45,020 nt of DNA from Bacillota bacterium (lineage in GTDB: Bacteria; Bacillota; Dethiobacteria; DTU022), in NCBI GenBank assembly GCA_018400435.1, contig JAGYMW010000006.1:1-45020 (forward strand), in the 5' to 3' direction. The notes below the pieces were generated by a model, which saw nothing but the letters and a program-made list of their open reading frames with translations, was not told where the DNA came from and did no database searches. This document shows, piece by piece, positions 31,778-41,185 of the stretch (its first letter is position 1; each line of letters opens with the position of its first letter). A program made the translations under genes and the position numbers.

Positions 31778-32953
31778 TTGCAAAAAATAGTTTTAGGAGT
31801 TACCGGGGGCATTGCCGCCTATAAAACGGCGGAACTGGCGAGAATATTTATCCGCAGTGGAGTAGAAGTGCAGGTGGTGATGACAGAAGCGGCTTCCCGT
31901 TTTGTTAATCCTCTCACTTTCACAACTCTGACGGGGAACCCGGTTCATTTTCAGATGTATGATGGGCAGTCAACCGGGATTCGTCATATTGATCTTTCGG
32001 AAGGGGCCGATGCGATGATCATTGCTCCGGCTACAGCGAATACAATTGCCAAAATGGCTACCGGTCTGGCTGATAATCTTTTAACAACCCTTTTCCTGGC
32101 CACTCTCTGTCCTGTAATTATAGCCCCCTCGATGAACGTAAAGATGTTTGAGCATAAGACTGTCCAGAATAATTTACAGGTTCTGCGTTCCAGAGGCTGC
32201 CATATTCTTGAACCAAATGCCGGCGAGCTGGCCTGCGGTGAATACGGCCGCGGGAGAATGCCTGAACCGCAGGAAATCTTTGATTTTACACGGTTGCTTT
32301 TAACACCAAAAGATTTTGCGGGGATTAAAGCGCTTGTTACAGCAGGGCCGACCCGGGAGCACCTTGACCCGGTACGCTACATCAGCAATCCATCGACCGG
32401 GCTAATGGGATATGCTCTGGCCCGGGCCCTTAGCGAAAGAGGAGCGGAAGTCGTTTTAATCAGCGGTCCGACCCATCTGACGTCCCCGCCTGGTGTAAAA
32501 AAAGTGGCTATAACCTCGGCCGATGAAATGTATGAAGAAGTTTTCAAATATTACAATGATTGCCGGTTGATTATAAAAGCGGCTGCCGTATCCGATTTTC
32601 GGCCGTTATCTGAAGCGGAGCAAAAAGTGAAAAAGCATGATGCATCTCTTAGCCTTGAATTGGCGGCCAACCGTGATATTCTCAAGGACCTGGGGCAGAA
32701 TAAAGACAACCGAATCCTGATTGGTTTTGCTGCTGAAACTGAGAATGCCACAGAGAATGCCCGGGATAAATTGATAAAAAAGAATCTCGATCTGATTGTC
32801 ATAAACGACTTAACTGAACCGGGCGCCGGTTTCGCTGTGACTACAAACAGGGTTTCCATTATCGGTCGGGAAGGGGCCGTTGAGAGGTTGCCCTTGATGG
32901 AGAAAGAAACAGTGGCTCACGAAATCCTTAATCGGGTCGTTTTGCTTTTATAA
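31778..32953 (+). CDS. coaBC: Bifunctional coenzyme A biosynthesis protein CoaBC (Dfp)
   Basis: Joins phosphopantothenate to cysteine (CoaB, C-terminal) and decarboxylates the product using FMN (CoaC, N-terminal). CoaC residues visible: GGIAAYK (10-16), H70, N120 in PSMNVKM and C153 in ELACGEYGRGRM. The CoaB part has TAGPTREHLDPVRYISNPSTG and KAAAVSDFRP. TTG 31778 has AGGAG at suitable distance and is preferred to GTG 31769. The stop abuts the stop of the convergent spoIIM-like gene in a shared TTATAA. Confidence 0.95.
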   Translation: MQKIVLGVTGGIAAYKTAELARIFIRSGVEVQVVMTEAASRFVNPLTFTTLTGNPVHFQMYDGQSTGIRHIDLSEGADAMIIAPATANTIAKMATGLADNLLTTLFLATLCPVIIAPSMNVKMFEHKTVQNNLQVLRSRGCHILEPNAGELACGEYGRGRMPEPQEIFDFTRLLLTPKDFAGIKALVTAGPTREHLDPVRYISNPSTGLMGYALARALSERGAEVVLISGPTHLTSPPGVKKVAITSADEMYEEVFKYYNDCRLIIKAAAVSDFRPLSEAEQKVKKHDASLSLELAANRDILKDLGQNKDNRILIGFAAETENATENARDKLIKKNLDLIVINDLTEPGAGFAVTTNRVSIIGREGAVERLPLMEKETVAHEILNRVVLLL

Positions 32954-33562
32954 AACAAGCTCCAGCAGCCGGGGAGTGATGAACATTTCAATGAGGGCGG
33001 CTGCAATCAACATGATGACAACCAGCGGCAGTATCGATATAGTTTCCTTCCAGATGAAACGATAACTTTCAGAACGAGTTTTGCCGGGCAGTGGTGAAGC
33101 AATACAGTGGTAACCAAATTTCAGGCCCAGCCCGGAGCAGATGAAAAAGGCGGACAGTTCAAAAATACCGTGCGGCAGAATACCGAAGCCGAGCATGTAA
33201 AGTAAATTAGCGCCTTCCCGGGCAGCCATTGAGAGGGCCGATCCCAGCAGGGCCCCGTTTATTCCGAGCGTAATTAACGGCGAGATACCAGCTGCTGCTC
33301 CCAGCAGAAGCATCTGGGCCATTGTGATCATGTTGTTCATGAAAACCAGGGCAGCACCGAGCATGGGATTGACTTCGAGGATGTCAGCGAAAACAGAGAG
33401 CATATCGTCCAGGACAAGATTTGGTATTTCTTCATCAACCGGTTCAGAAAAAGCGATGCTACCGGCGAATATAATGACGCAGATGATAAAAACAGCAGCG
33501 GCCATCAGGAACCAGTTGCGGTTATTATTAATTACCTGTCCGGGCGTGAAAAAAAGCTTCAT
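32948..33562 (-). CDS. SpoIIM-like (DUF95) membrane protein
   Basis: A 204-residue membrane protein with about five hydrophobic segments and the DUF95/SpoIIM-like central region FMNNMITMAQMLLLGAAAG...LGINGALLGS and GILPHGIFELSAFFICSG. In sporulating Bacillus SpoIIM is part of the engulfment complex, but DUF95 proteins also occur in non-spore-formers with unknown roles. The start at 33562 has GAGG upstream; an alternative ATG lies at 33577. It is on the opposite strand to its neighbours, inserted between coaBC and priA, so it probably has its own promoter. Confidence 0.8.
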   Translation of the reverse strand: MKLFFTPGQVINNNRNWFLMAAAVFIICVIIFAGSIAFSEPVDEEIPNLVLDDMLSVFADILEVNPMLGAALVFMNNMITMAQMLLLGAAAGISPLITLGINGALLGSALSMAAREGANLLYMLGFGILPHGIFELSAFFICSGLGLKFGYHCIASPLPGKTRSESYRFIWKETISILPLVVIMLIAAALIEMFITPRLLELVL

Positions 33563-33687
33563 AACAGACAACCTCATTCCTCATAATCAAAACAGTAGGA
33601 TCGTTTTTTTTCAACAGTAAATGGTTTGCCATGACCGGCCTCGAAAGCTGTTATTATCTTACCAGAAGAATACAAAGGGGTAAACAG

Positions 33688-35889
33688 ATGAATCGCTATG
33701 CCGAGATATTGATCGATATGATCAGCAATGCTGTGGACCGCCCCTTTCACTACCGGATCTTCCCCGAATTTAGTAATAGTATAAAACCGGGTATGCAGGT
33801 CACCGTTCCCTTCGGCAGCCGCAGCTGTCAAGGTTATGTTTTAAGGGTTCTGGATCATACTCCTGTCGAAAAGCTGCGCGATATAACCGCAGTAGTTGAT
33901 CCGGAACCTCTGCTGACAGCTGAACAGCTGGCTTTGATCCACTGGTTGGCAATGCGTTATTACTGCCGTAAAATTGATGCACTCCATGCTCTTTTGCCCG
34001 CTTCCTTCCGCCGCGGTGGAAGCCCTTTTAAAGTAGAAGTGCTGGAACTGGTTCATCAGGCCTGCGAAGCTAACCTGAACAGGGCACCGGTCCAGCAAAA
34101 GGCAGTTCGGTTGCTGAAGGAAAAAGGCCCCCTGCAGCGCAGGGAGCTGATCCGCCTGGGTATAAGCGCTGCTGTAATTTGCAGCCTGGAAAAAAAGAAT
34201 CTGATTCGCAAAAACAGGGTGCTTTCTATTCCTCAGCGAAGAACAACAGAAAAAAAACCCACCACACCTCGCCTTCTCAGTGAAGCGCAGGCTGAATGTT
34301 TTAACCGGGTCTGCAGGGCAATCGATAATCCCCAGCCGCAGCGTATTTTATTGCACGGAATCACAGCCAGCGGGAAAACTGAAATCTACTTACAGGGTAT
34401 TGCCCGCTGTCTTGAACTGGGAAAGACAGCTTTGATTCTGGTGCCGGAGATATCACTCACTCCTCAGATGATTGAACATTTTGAAGGTAGATTTCCCGGG
34501 CGGGTAGCAGTACTGCACAGCCGTATCAGGGGAGCAGAGAAGAATCGCCAGTGGCAGATGATCTTGAGCGGAGAAGCGCGGGTTGTCCTGGGTGCGCGTT
34601 CGGCTATTTTTGCTCCCCTTAACGATATCGGCCTGATTGTCATTGACGAAGAGCATGAAACGACTTACAAACAGGAAGAAGCTCCACGGTATCATGCCCG
34701 AGATGTGGCCTGGTGGAGAGCACGCCGTCACCGGGCTGTGCTTTTGCTGGGTAGTGCTACTCCTTCTCTCGAAAGTTACTACCAGGCATCTATCGGTAAT
34801 ACTCAGCTTCTGTCCATGAAAGAAAGGGTGACTCCTACTCAACTTCCGCCGGTAACGGTGGTCGACATGCGGCGTGAACTTAAAGAAGGACACCGACACA
34901 TTTTCAGCAGGGTGCTCCTCAGGGAACTGGAAGGCGTCCTTGAGCGTGATGAACAGGCGCTGCTTTTTATTAATAGAAGAGGATTTGCCGGTTTTGTCCT
35001 TTGCCGTGAATGTGGTTTTGTGGTACGCTGCCCTTCATGCGATGTTTCCATGACTCTCCACCTGGACAGTGGGACGATGCGCTGCCATTACTGCGGTCAT
35101 GAACAGGAGGTTCCTCAAACCTGTCCTCAGTGCGGCGGACATAAAATACGTTATTTCAGTGCCGGAACCCAGCGTGTTGAAGAAGAAATGAAAAAGTTGT
35201 ATCCTGATGTTTCCTTGATCCGTATGGACAGTGATACCACGGGCAGCCGAAATGCTCATAATTATTTTTACCGCCATTTCCGAGAAGGGAAAGCCAGTAT
35301 TCTGATCGGTACCCAGATGATAGCCAAGGGCCTTGATTTTCCCAATGTAACACTGGTCGGGGTGGTGGCTGCTGATACTGCTCTTAATTTGCCCGATTTC
35401 AGGGCGCCGGAGCGCACTTTTCAACTTATAACCCAGGTTGCCGGCCGGACAGCCCGCGGACCGCGGGGCGGAAAAGTAATTGTACAAACTTACCACCCTT
35501 CTCATTACAGCATCAGGGCTGCCGCAGCCCATGATTATAATGCTTTTTTCGAGGAAGAAATTGAAAAAAGGCGCATGCTTGGCTATCCTCCATTTGCCGA
35601 CATGATCAGGTTCCTTTTCAGCGGAGAAGAGGAAGAAACAGTGATGGCAGCAGCAGCATGGTTTACTGAACAGCTTTCCTTGCTGGGGCTGCCGGGTGAA
35701 CTGTTGGGTCCAGCCCCCGCATCCCTTTATCGCATCAAGGGTTTTTATCGCATCCAGACTATTCTCCGGGGAGATAATCTTGTTCCCTATGCACCGCGGA
35801 TCCGAAAAATTATGCAGGAATATCATAGCCGTAAACCGGTTTGGCCGGTGCGCCTGGCGGTAGATTTTAATCCACAGGTAGTGCTATAA
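33688..35889 (+). CDS. priA: Primosomal replication-restart helicase PriA
   Basis: A superfamily 2 DNA helicase that reloads the replisome at stalled forks. Its 733 residues contain an N-terminal 3'-DNA-binding domain, Walker A GITASGKT (224-231), the DEEH box at 320-323 and a zinc-binding region with paired cysteines (CRECGFVVRCPSC...CHYCG...CPQCG, about 432-490). The C-terminal helicase motifs SATPS and QVAGRTARG are intact. ATG 33688 follows AAAGGGG; the longer frame from 33631 is rejected. Confidence 0.97.
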   Translation: MNRYAEILIDMISNAVDRPFHYRIFPEFSNSIKPGMQVTVPFGSRSCQGYVLRVLDHTPVEKLRDITAVVDPEPLLTAEQLALIHWLAMRYYCRKIDALHALLPASFRRGGSPFKVEVLELVHQACEANLNRAPVQQKAVRLLKEKGPLQRRELIRLGISAAVICSLEKKNLIRKNRVLSIPQRRTTEKKPTTPRLLSEAQAECFNRVCRAIDNPQPQRILLHGITASGKTEIYLQGIARCLELGKTALILVPEISLTPQMIEHFEGRFPGRVAVLHSRIRGAEKNRQWQMILSGEARVVLGARSAIFAPLNDIGLIVIDEEHETTYKQEEAPRYHARDVAWWRARRHRAVLLLGSATPSLESYYQASIGNTQLLSMKERVTPTQLPPVTVVDMRRELKEGHRHIFSRVLLRELEGVLERDEQALLFINRRGFAGFVLCRECGFVVRCPSCDVSMTLHLDSGTMRCHYCGHEQEVPQTCPQCGGHKIRYFSAGTQRVEEEMKKLYPDVSLIRMDSDTTGSRNAHNYFYRHFREGKASILIGTQMIAKGLDFPNVTLVGVVAADTALNLPDFRAPERTFQLITQVAGRTARGPRGGKVIVQTYHPSHYSIRAAAAHDYNAFFEEEIEKRRMLGYPPFADMIRFLFSGEEEETVMAAAAWFTEQLSLLGLPGELLGPAPASLYRIKGFYRIQTILRGDNLVPYAPRIRKIMQEYHSRKPVWPVRLAVDFNPQVVL

Positions 35890-35908
35890 TAATCAAGAGG
35901 TGATTACA

Positions 35909-36400
35909 GTGGCCCTTAGAAATATATTAACCGACAACCACCCGGTCCTGCGGACCAGGGCGCAGGAAGTAAAAAAAATTAACAGTGTCGTTTTGCGGCT
36001 GCTCGATGATATGATCGAAACAATGAAAGAGTCCAGGGGAGTGGGGCTGGCGGCTAACCAGGTGGGCGTTTCAAAACGAATAATCCTGGCGGTAGACAGT
36101 GTGGACGAAGAAGAAAAGATCATGGAGCTCATTAATCCTGTTTGTGAAAACAAAGAGGGAGAAAATATAGGTATGGAAGGATGTCTCAGTGTTCCCGGTT
36201 GCTATGGAGAAGTACCGCGAGCTGAAAAAGTGATTGTCACAGCTATGGACCGGGCGGGCAAAAAATTCCGGCTCGAAGCGGAAGGATTTCTGGCCCGTAT
36301 TCTCCAGCATGAAATGGATCACCTTGATGGGATACTATTTACCGATAAAGCGACACGCATTCTGGATCCCGAGGAACTGCAAAGCGAGGAACAGATTTGA
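35909..36400 (+). CDS. def: Peptide deformylase
   Basis: A metalloenzyme that removes the formyl group from nascent proteins. All three motifs are present: GVGLAANQ (44-51), EGCLS (90-94) and QHEMDH (133-138), whose two histidines, with the motif-2 cysteine, bind the metal. The length of 163 is typical. GTG 35909 has AGAGGTG with 7-nt spacing; GTG 35900 is an alternative. It overlaps fmt, whose product adds the formyl group, so the two work as a pair. Confidence 0.97.
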   Translation: MALRNILTDNHPVLRTRAQEVKKINSVVLRLLDDMIETMKESRGVGLAANQVGVSKRIILAVDSVDEEEKIMELINPVCENKEGENIGMEGCLSVPGCYGEVPRAEKVIVTAMDRAGKKFRLEAEGFLARILQHEMDHLDGILFTDKATRILDPEELQSEEQI

Positions 36401-37359
36401 AACAGCTTAAAATTGTTTTTATGGGTACCCCCGACTTTGCCCTGCCTTCCCTCAATCTGCTTAATCTTTCGACTCACAGCCTGGCGGCTGTTGTGACAGC
36501 CCCCGACCGCCCTGCTGGAAGAGGGCACAATCTTCTCCCATCTCCGGTAAAAAAGTGGGTTCAGAAAAACGAAGTTGATCTGTATCAGCCGGGAAAATCG
36601 GGTGATAGCTTTTTTTATGCCCGCCTTGAGCAAATAGACCCCGATTTAATTATCACTGTTGCCTATGGGAAATGGCTCCCGCAGTCGATTCTTTCTTTGC
36701 CTCCCCTTGGCTGTATCAATTTGCACGCTTCTTATCTCCCCGATTACCGGGGAGCTGCTCCCATCCACCGGGCTGTTATGGAAGGAGCCTCCTGCAGCGG
36801 CGTATCGGTAATCGAGATGACTGCCGAACTTGATGCGGGTGATATTATTATGCAGGAGAAAGAAACCATTTCTCCTTACGACACAGCAGGCATGCTGCAT
36901 GACCGCCTGGCGGTGAGAGGGGCCTCCCTGTTGGTTAAGGCTGTCCAGGCTATTGCTGAAGGGCAGGCTCGCAAACGACCCCAGGATCATGCCCGGGCGT
37001 CATATGCCCGGCCTCTAACCAAAGACGACGAAGTAATTGACTGGAACCGCAGCCCGGGTGAACTTTATAACCAAATCCGGGGTCTGAATCCCGTACCTGG
37101 AGCCCATACTTTTTTTAAAGGCAAACGTCTGAAAGTACTTCGGGCGGCTTATCCTGACTCGGAAAACGTGGCTGAGGGAAAAGCGCTGCCGGGGACCGTT
37201 ATCGCCGTGGGAGAAGAATCTTTGACGGTGGCAGCCGGCAAAAACATGCTGACACTGTTTGATCTTCAACCGGCCGGTAAAAAACCGATGAATGCCGCTT
37301 CTTTCTGCTGTGGATATCGCATCGAACCGGGAGATTGTCTCGGCGGAGAACAGGAATGA
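36397..37359 (+). CDS. fmt: Methionyl-tRNA formyltransferase
   Basis: Formylates initiator Met-tRNA with 10-formyl-THF. Its 320 residues include the catalytic triad N108, H110 and D146 (in CINLHASYLPDYRGAAPI and AELDAGDI) and the C-terminal OB-like tRNA-binding domain. TTG 36397 overlaps the def stop, with GAGGA upstream. Its stop overlaps the rsmB start as ATGA. Confidence 0.96.
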   Translation: MKQLKIVFMGTPDFALPSLNLLNLSTHSLAAVVTAPDRPAGRGHNLLPSPVKKWVQKNEVDLYQPGKSGDSFFYARLEQIDPDLIITVAYGKWLPQSILSLPPLGCINLHASYLPDYRGAAPIHRAVMEGASCSGVSVIEMTAELDAGDIIMQEKETISPYDTAGMLHDRLAVRGASLLVKAVQAIAEGQARKRPQDHARASYARPLTKDDEVIDWNRSPGELYNQIRGLNPVPGAHTFFKGKRLKVLRAAYPDSENVAEGKALPGTVIAVGEESLTVAAGKNMLTLFDLQPAGKKPMNAASFCCGYRIEPGDCLGGEQE

Positions 37360-38720
37360 GCAAAAAAAGAGAAAAGCCCGCCTGCAGTGCGCGAGAAGCA
37401 GCTTTAAAGGCGCTGGTCAGGTTTGAGCGGGATCAGGCTTACCTGAACCTGGTTCTGCCTGCCCTGGTTCGCGGGTACTCTGAAAAAGAACGTTCTCTGG
37501 CTAAAGAGCTGGCAGCAGGCACCGTGCAACGGCTCAACACTTTAGACTGGGCCCTGCAGCTTTATCTGAAACATCCCCTTGAAAAAATGACTCCCTGGAT
37601 TCGTAATTTGCTGCGTTTAAGTGCCTACCAGCTTCTTTATCTTGATCGGGTTCCGCGATACGCTGCAGTTGACCGGGCAGTACACCTGGCCGGGCGTTAC
37701 GGGCACCGCGGTGTGGCTGGCCTGGTAAATGCTGTTCTGAGACGGTTGAGCCGTGAAGCAACTGCTCTGCCCTGGCCGGACAGCCATCAGCAGCCAGTTG
37801 AATACCTGTGCCTGAAAGAAAGTCATCCCCGCTGGCTGGTGAATAAAGCCTTCAAGCGGTGGGGGTTTAACGAAACTGAAGCCTGGTGTAAGGCCAACAA
37901 CCGGAAACCCGCCCTGTCAATACGCCGCAATAATGTGCAAATATCCGAAAACGATTTAATTGACTTGCTTGGAAAAGAATTAGTCGAAGCCGTAAAAAGC
38001 CCGGTTGTTCCCGGAATGCTGAGAATAAGCGGCGGGGTGAATCCTGCCCGGACGGACTCTTTCCGGGAGGGGTTGTTTTCCATCCAGGGAGAAAGCTCAT
38101 CCCTGGTTGTTCCCTTGCTTGAACCGCAACCTCATGATAAAATTATCGATCTTTGCAGTGCTCCCGGTGGCAAGACTACCCATCTGGCCGAGCTAATGAA
38201 TGATCAGGGTTTAATTTATGCAATTGATCTTCATAAACAGCGCCTGCAAATGGTGGAACAAGCTGCCCGGCGGCTTCGTTTGCAGAGCATCAGAACCCTG
38301 GAAGCAGACGGCCGCAAGATTGGTATCCTGGATCTCCCGGTTCCGTCGGCTGTCCTGGTCGATGCTCCCTGCACCGGCCTTGGAGTGATCAGGCGCCTGC
38401 CGGAAATAAAATGGCGTCGAACAGCCGGAGATCCTTTCCGAATGCAGAAACTGCAGCTACAGCTTCTTAATGCCGCTGCCGGTATTTTGCCGGTGGGTGG
38501 GAAGCTGCTTTATTCTGTCTGCAGCAGTGAACCGGAAGAGGGTATCAAGGTTATGGAGAGATTTTCAGCAGATCATCCTTATTTTCGTCTTGAAGAATGT
38601 GTTCCTCTACTTCCCTCTGCCCTGCAGAAAAACCAGGATAATCTTTGTACTGTTTCTTTGTTACCGCACCATCATGATACAGATGGTTTTTACATGGCTC
38701 TCTGGACCAGGAAAGGCTGA
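37356..38720 (+). CDS. rsmB: 16S rRNA m5C967 methyltransferase RsmB (Sun)
   Basis: A SAM-dependent rRNA cytosine-5 methyltransferase of 454 residues, with an N-terminal NusB-like RNA-binding domain (about 10-145) and a Rossmann methyltransferase domain. The SAM motif CSAPGGKTTHLAE and the two catalytic cysteines, in DAPCTG and YSVCSSEPEE, are seen. ATG 37356 overlaps the fmt stop. rlmN, which usually follows, is absent, and a new promoter lies right after the stop. Confidence 0.95.
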   Translation: MSKKREKPACSAREAALKALVRFERDQAYLNLVLPALVRGYSEKERSLAKELAAGTVQRLNTLDWALQLYLKHPLEKMTPWIRNLLRLSAYQLLYLDRVPRYAAVDRAVHLAGRYGHRGVAGLVNAVLRRLSREATALPWPDSHQQPVEYLCLKESHPRWLVNKAFKRWGFNETEAWCKANNRKPALSIRRNNVQISENDLIDLLGKELVEAVKSPVVPGMLRISGGVNPARTDSFREGLFSIQGESSSLVVPLLEPQPHDKIIDLCSAPGGKTTHLAELMNDQGLIYAIDLHKQRLQMVEQAARRLRLQSIRTLEADGRKIGILDLPVPSAVLVDAPCTGLGVIRRLPEIKWRRTAGDPFRMQKLQLQLLNAAAGILPVGGKLLYSVCSSEPEEGIKVMERFSADHPYFRLEECVPLLPSALQKNQDNLCTVSLLPHHHDTDGFYMALWTRKG

Positions 38721-38723
38721 TTC

Positions 38724-38752
38724 TTGCCTGCTTTACCACTTTTTGCTATACT
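38724..38752 (+). promoter_or_regulatory. Promoter of prpC-prkC-rsgA-rpe
   Basis: TTGCCT (38724-38729) and TATACT (38747-38752) are 17 bp apart, in the 77-bp gap after rsmB. The hexamers are identical to those of the rqcH promoter. TGCCTGC (38725-38731), overlapping the -35 box, has an inverted copy, GCAGGCA, at 38776-38782. Confidence 0.65.
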
Positions 38753-38797
38753 GAACTAGAAATTATTAAATGTCAGCAGGCAGGGGGAATACCGCCC

Positions 38798-39547
38798 GTG
38801 CAAATATCAGGGGTGACCAACATAGGTCGGGAGCGGGTGCGCAATGAAGACAGCTGCTTCGCGGTGAGCGACGAAAAAAAAGCGCTGCTCGTTGTCGCCG
38901 ATGGGATGGGAGGACACCAGGCCGGGAATGTGGCCAGCTCGCTTGCTGTTACCACTGCAGAAAAGTTCTGGCAGAACATTGACGGACGCGAATTACCGGA
39001 CAGGGAGAAGACAAGGCAAATGGTAAAAGATCTTATCTATGAAGCCAATGATCTTATTCTAGCCGAAGCTGCCTGTTCAAGCACAAAAAGAGGTATGGGA
39101 ACGACCATAACCACTGTGCTGTTGTCAGGACAGAACATAATCATTGGCCATGTTGGCGACAGCCGGGCTTACTTGATCAACAAGGGCAACATCAGGCTTT
39201 TAACCAAAGATCATTCTCTCATTGAAAAGTTGATTGCTTCCGGTGAGGTTAAGCCGGAAGATGCTCTTAACCATCCCCAGCGTCATATTCTCACCCGGGC
39301 CCTGGGAGTGGAACGAAATCTGGAGGTTGACGTGCTGGAGATGGAGGTTGAGGAAGGAGCAGTTATTCTTCTCTGTACGGATGGTCTGACCAACCTTGTT
39401 AAGGATCAGGAAATTTTGACAGCCTCAACAGCCGTATCAGATCCGCAGCTGCTGACGGAGAAATTGATAGAAATGGCCAACGAACGGGGCGGATATGACA
39501 ATATCACCGTTGTGATAGCTTCAGGTATTGGGGGTCCGAATGATTGA
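38798..39547 (+). CDS. prpC: PP2C-type Ser/Thr phosphatase PrpC (Stp)
   Basis: A metal-dependent phosphatase that reverses PrkC phosphorylation. Its 249 residues show the PP2C motifs: R16-NED-S, VADGMGGHQAG with D35, GHVGDSRAYL, TDGLTNLV and GGYDNITVV. GTG 38798 follows CAGGGGG. Its stop overlaps the prkC ATG (TGATG), a coupling conserved across Firmicutes. Confidence 0.96.
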   Translation: MQISGVTNIGRERVRNEDSCFAVSDEKKALLVVADGMGGHQAGNVASSLAVTTAEKFWQNIDGRELPDREKTRQMVKDLIYEANDLILAEAACSSTKRGMGTTITTVLLSGQNIIIGHVGDSRAYLINKGNIRLLTKDHSLIEKLIASGEVKPEDALNHPQRHILTRALGVERNLEVDVLEMEVEEGAVILLCTDGLTNLVKDQEILTASTAVSDPQLLTEKLIEMANERGGYDNITVVIASGIGGPND

Positions 39548-41175
39548 TGGTGGGTAAAATATTGGCAGGACGTTATGAGTTGATCGAAAAAATTGCCGAA
39601 GGAGGAATGGCCAGAGTTTACCGGGGCCGCGATCTTCTCCTGAAGAGGACAATTGCCATAAAAGTGCTTAAAGATCAGATGACTGGCGATGCTGCATTTA
39701 TTCGCCGTTTTGAACGCGAAGCCCAATCTGCCGCCGCCCTTTCCCATCCGCATATTGTCAATATTTACGACGTGGGGGAAGAAAATGGCATCTATTTTAT
39801 GGTTATGGAATATGTGGATGGCCGGAATCTGAAAGATTATATCAGGGAAAAGGGGCGTCTTCCGGTTGAAGAAGCGATGCACATTGCATCCCAGATTGCT
39901 GAAGCACTGGAAGAAGCTCATGCGGCAGGCATGGTCCATCGAGATATAAAACCGCAGAATATCCTTTTTTCCAGGGATGGCAAAATAAAAGTAACCGACT
40001 TCGGAATTGCCATCGCCGGCGACGGGGTGACAGTAACGGTTGGCGATCAAATTGTCGGTTCAGTTCAGTATATTTCTCCGGAACAGGCCCGCGGAGGAAT
40101 TGCCATCAAACAATCTGATCTTTATTCCCTGGGCATTGTCCTTTATGAAATGGTTACCAGTAAAGTTCCCTTTACGGGAGAGAGCCCTGTTGCCCTGGCG
40201 ATGAAACATGTCCAGGAAGAAATTGTCCCTCCCCGGCGATTGGTTCCCGGCATACCAAGAGAATTGGAACAAATTATTCTCAAGGCGGTGCAAAAAGACA
40301 CTGCCGAACGTTATACCAGCGCTTCAGAATTTCTCGAAGATCTGAGAATCGTGGGCAGAAAAGAGTCACCGAAGATTGCTCCGGCTCGTGCTTTCACGGG
40401 CGGCAACGACTATGATGATGATTTTATTATGCGTCCCTCCCACAAGCGGTCAAAGAGTGTTTTGTTAAATATGCGGATCCTGCGTAAACTGGTTAAACCG
40501 CTGCTCGCCCTTATTGTAATGGGTTTGCTCGTTTTTACGGCCTGGTTTTACATTGAAAATTATTTGACTGTTCCGGAAGTAAGCGTTCCCGAGGTTTATG
40601 ATTTGAGCCAGAGCGAAGCGGTTAGAGTGTTAAAAGAATCCGGTTTGATGCCTAATGAAGAGATATTTTATGTTTATGATGATGAGATCGATGTAGGCAA
40701 TGTGGTTAAAACTGATCCACCGGAAGGAAGAATAGTCCGTGAGGACAGGGTGGTCGATCTCTATGTGAGCAAGGGGCCTGAATTTATAGTTACTCCTTCC
40801 CTGACCGGCCGGACTGAACAGGAAGCAAGAGTAATTCTGCGTGATCTCAATTTATCCATGAGCGTGGTCAGGGAATACAATGATGATGTCTCCGAAGGGG
40901 TTATTTATCACCAGGTCCCGGGAGAATCCTTCCCCAGTTCGTCCGGAGATGAGGTAGTTGTCTATGTCAGTCAGGGGCGCGGTCCCTTTAAGCTGGCTGA
41001 CCTGGTCGGTTACTCAGAGGAGGGAGCAATTGCCTATCTCAAGGAGAATGATCTGACCCCGGTGGTCCGTTTTCGATTTTCAGTTGGTTCAGCGGGATAT
41101 GTGATTGACCAGATGCCCGAACCCGGGTCGGAAGTCCTGCCGGGCCAATCTGTTGATCTGGTTGTGGGACAATAG
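39547..41175 (+). CDS. prkC: PASTA-domain Ser/Thr protein kinase PrkC (Stk)
   Basis: A membrane kinase that senses peptidoglycan fragments or lipid II and controls growth and wall synthesis. Its 542 residues hold a Hanks kinase domain (about 10-270; ATP lysine K39, HRD with D133, DFG at 151-153), a basic juxtamembrane segment, one membrane span (about 316-336) and three extracellular PASTA repeats (about 344-410, 413-477, 480-542). ATG 39547 overlaps the prpC stop. It is the only PASTA protein in the window, as the septal PBP lacks these domains. Confidence 0.97.
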   Translation: MVGKILAGRYELIEKIAEGGMARVYRGRDLLLKRTIAIKVLKDQMTGDAAFIRRFEREAQSAAALSHPHIVNIYDVGEENGIYFMVMEYVDGRNLKDYIREKGRLPVEEAMHIASQIAEALEEAHAAGMVHRDIKPQNILFSRDGKIKVTDFGIAIAGDGVTVTVGDQIVGSVQYISPEQARGGIAIKQSDLYSLGIVLYEMVTSKVPFTGESPVALAMKHVQEEIVPPRRLVPGIPRELEQIILKAVQKDTAERYTSASEFLEDLRIVGRKESPKIAPARAFTGGNDYDDDFIMRPSHKRSKSVLLNMRILRKLVKPLLALIVMGLLVFTAWFYIENYLTVPEVSVPEVYDLSQSEAVRVLKESGLMPNEEIFYVYDDEIDVGNVVKTDPPEGRIVREDRVVDLYVSKGPEFIVTPSLTGRTEQEARVILRDLNLSMSVVREYNDDVSEGVIYHQVPGESFPSSSGDEVVVYVSQGRGPFKLADLVGYSEEGAIAYLKENDLTPVVRFRFSVGSAGYVIDQMPEPGSEVLPGQSVDLVVGQ

Positions 41176-41185
41176 GAGGTTATAT

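Noticed and set aside
35035-35826. 263-codon minus-strand ORF inside priA
   Set aside because: Antisense shadow of the PriA helicase domain, which has all its motifs on the + strand.
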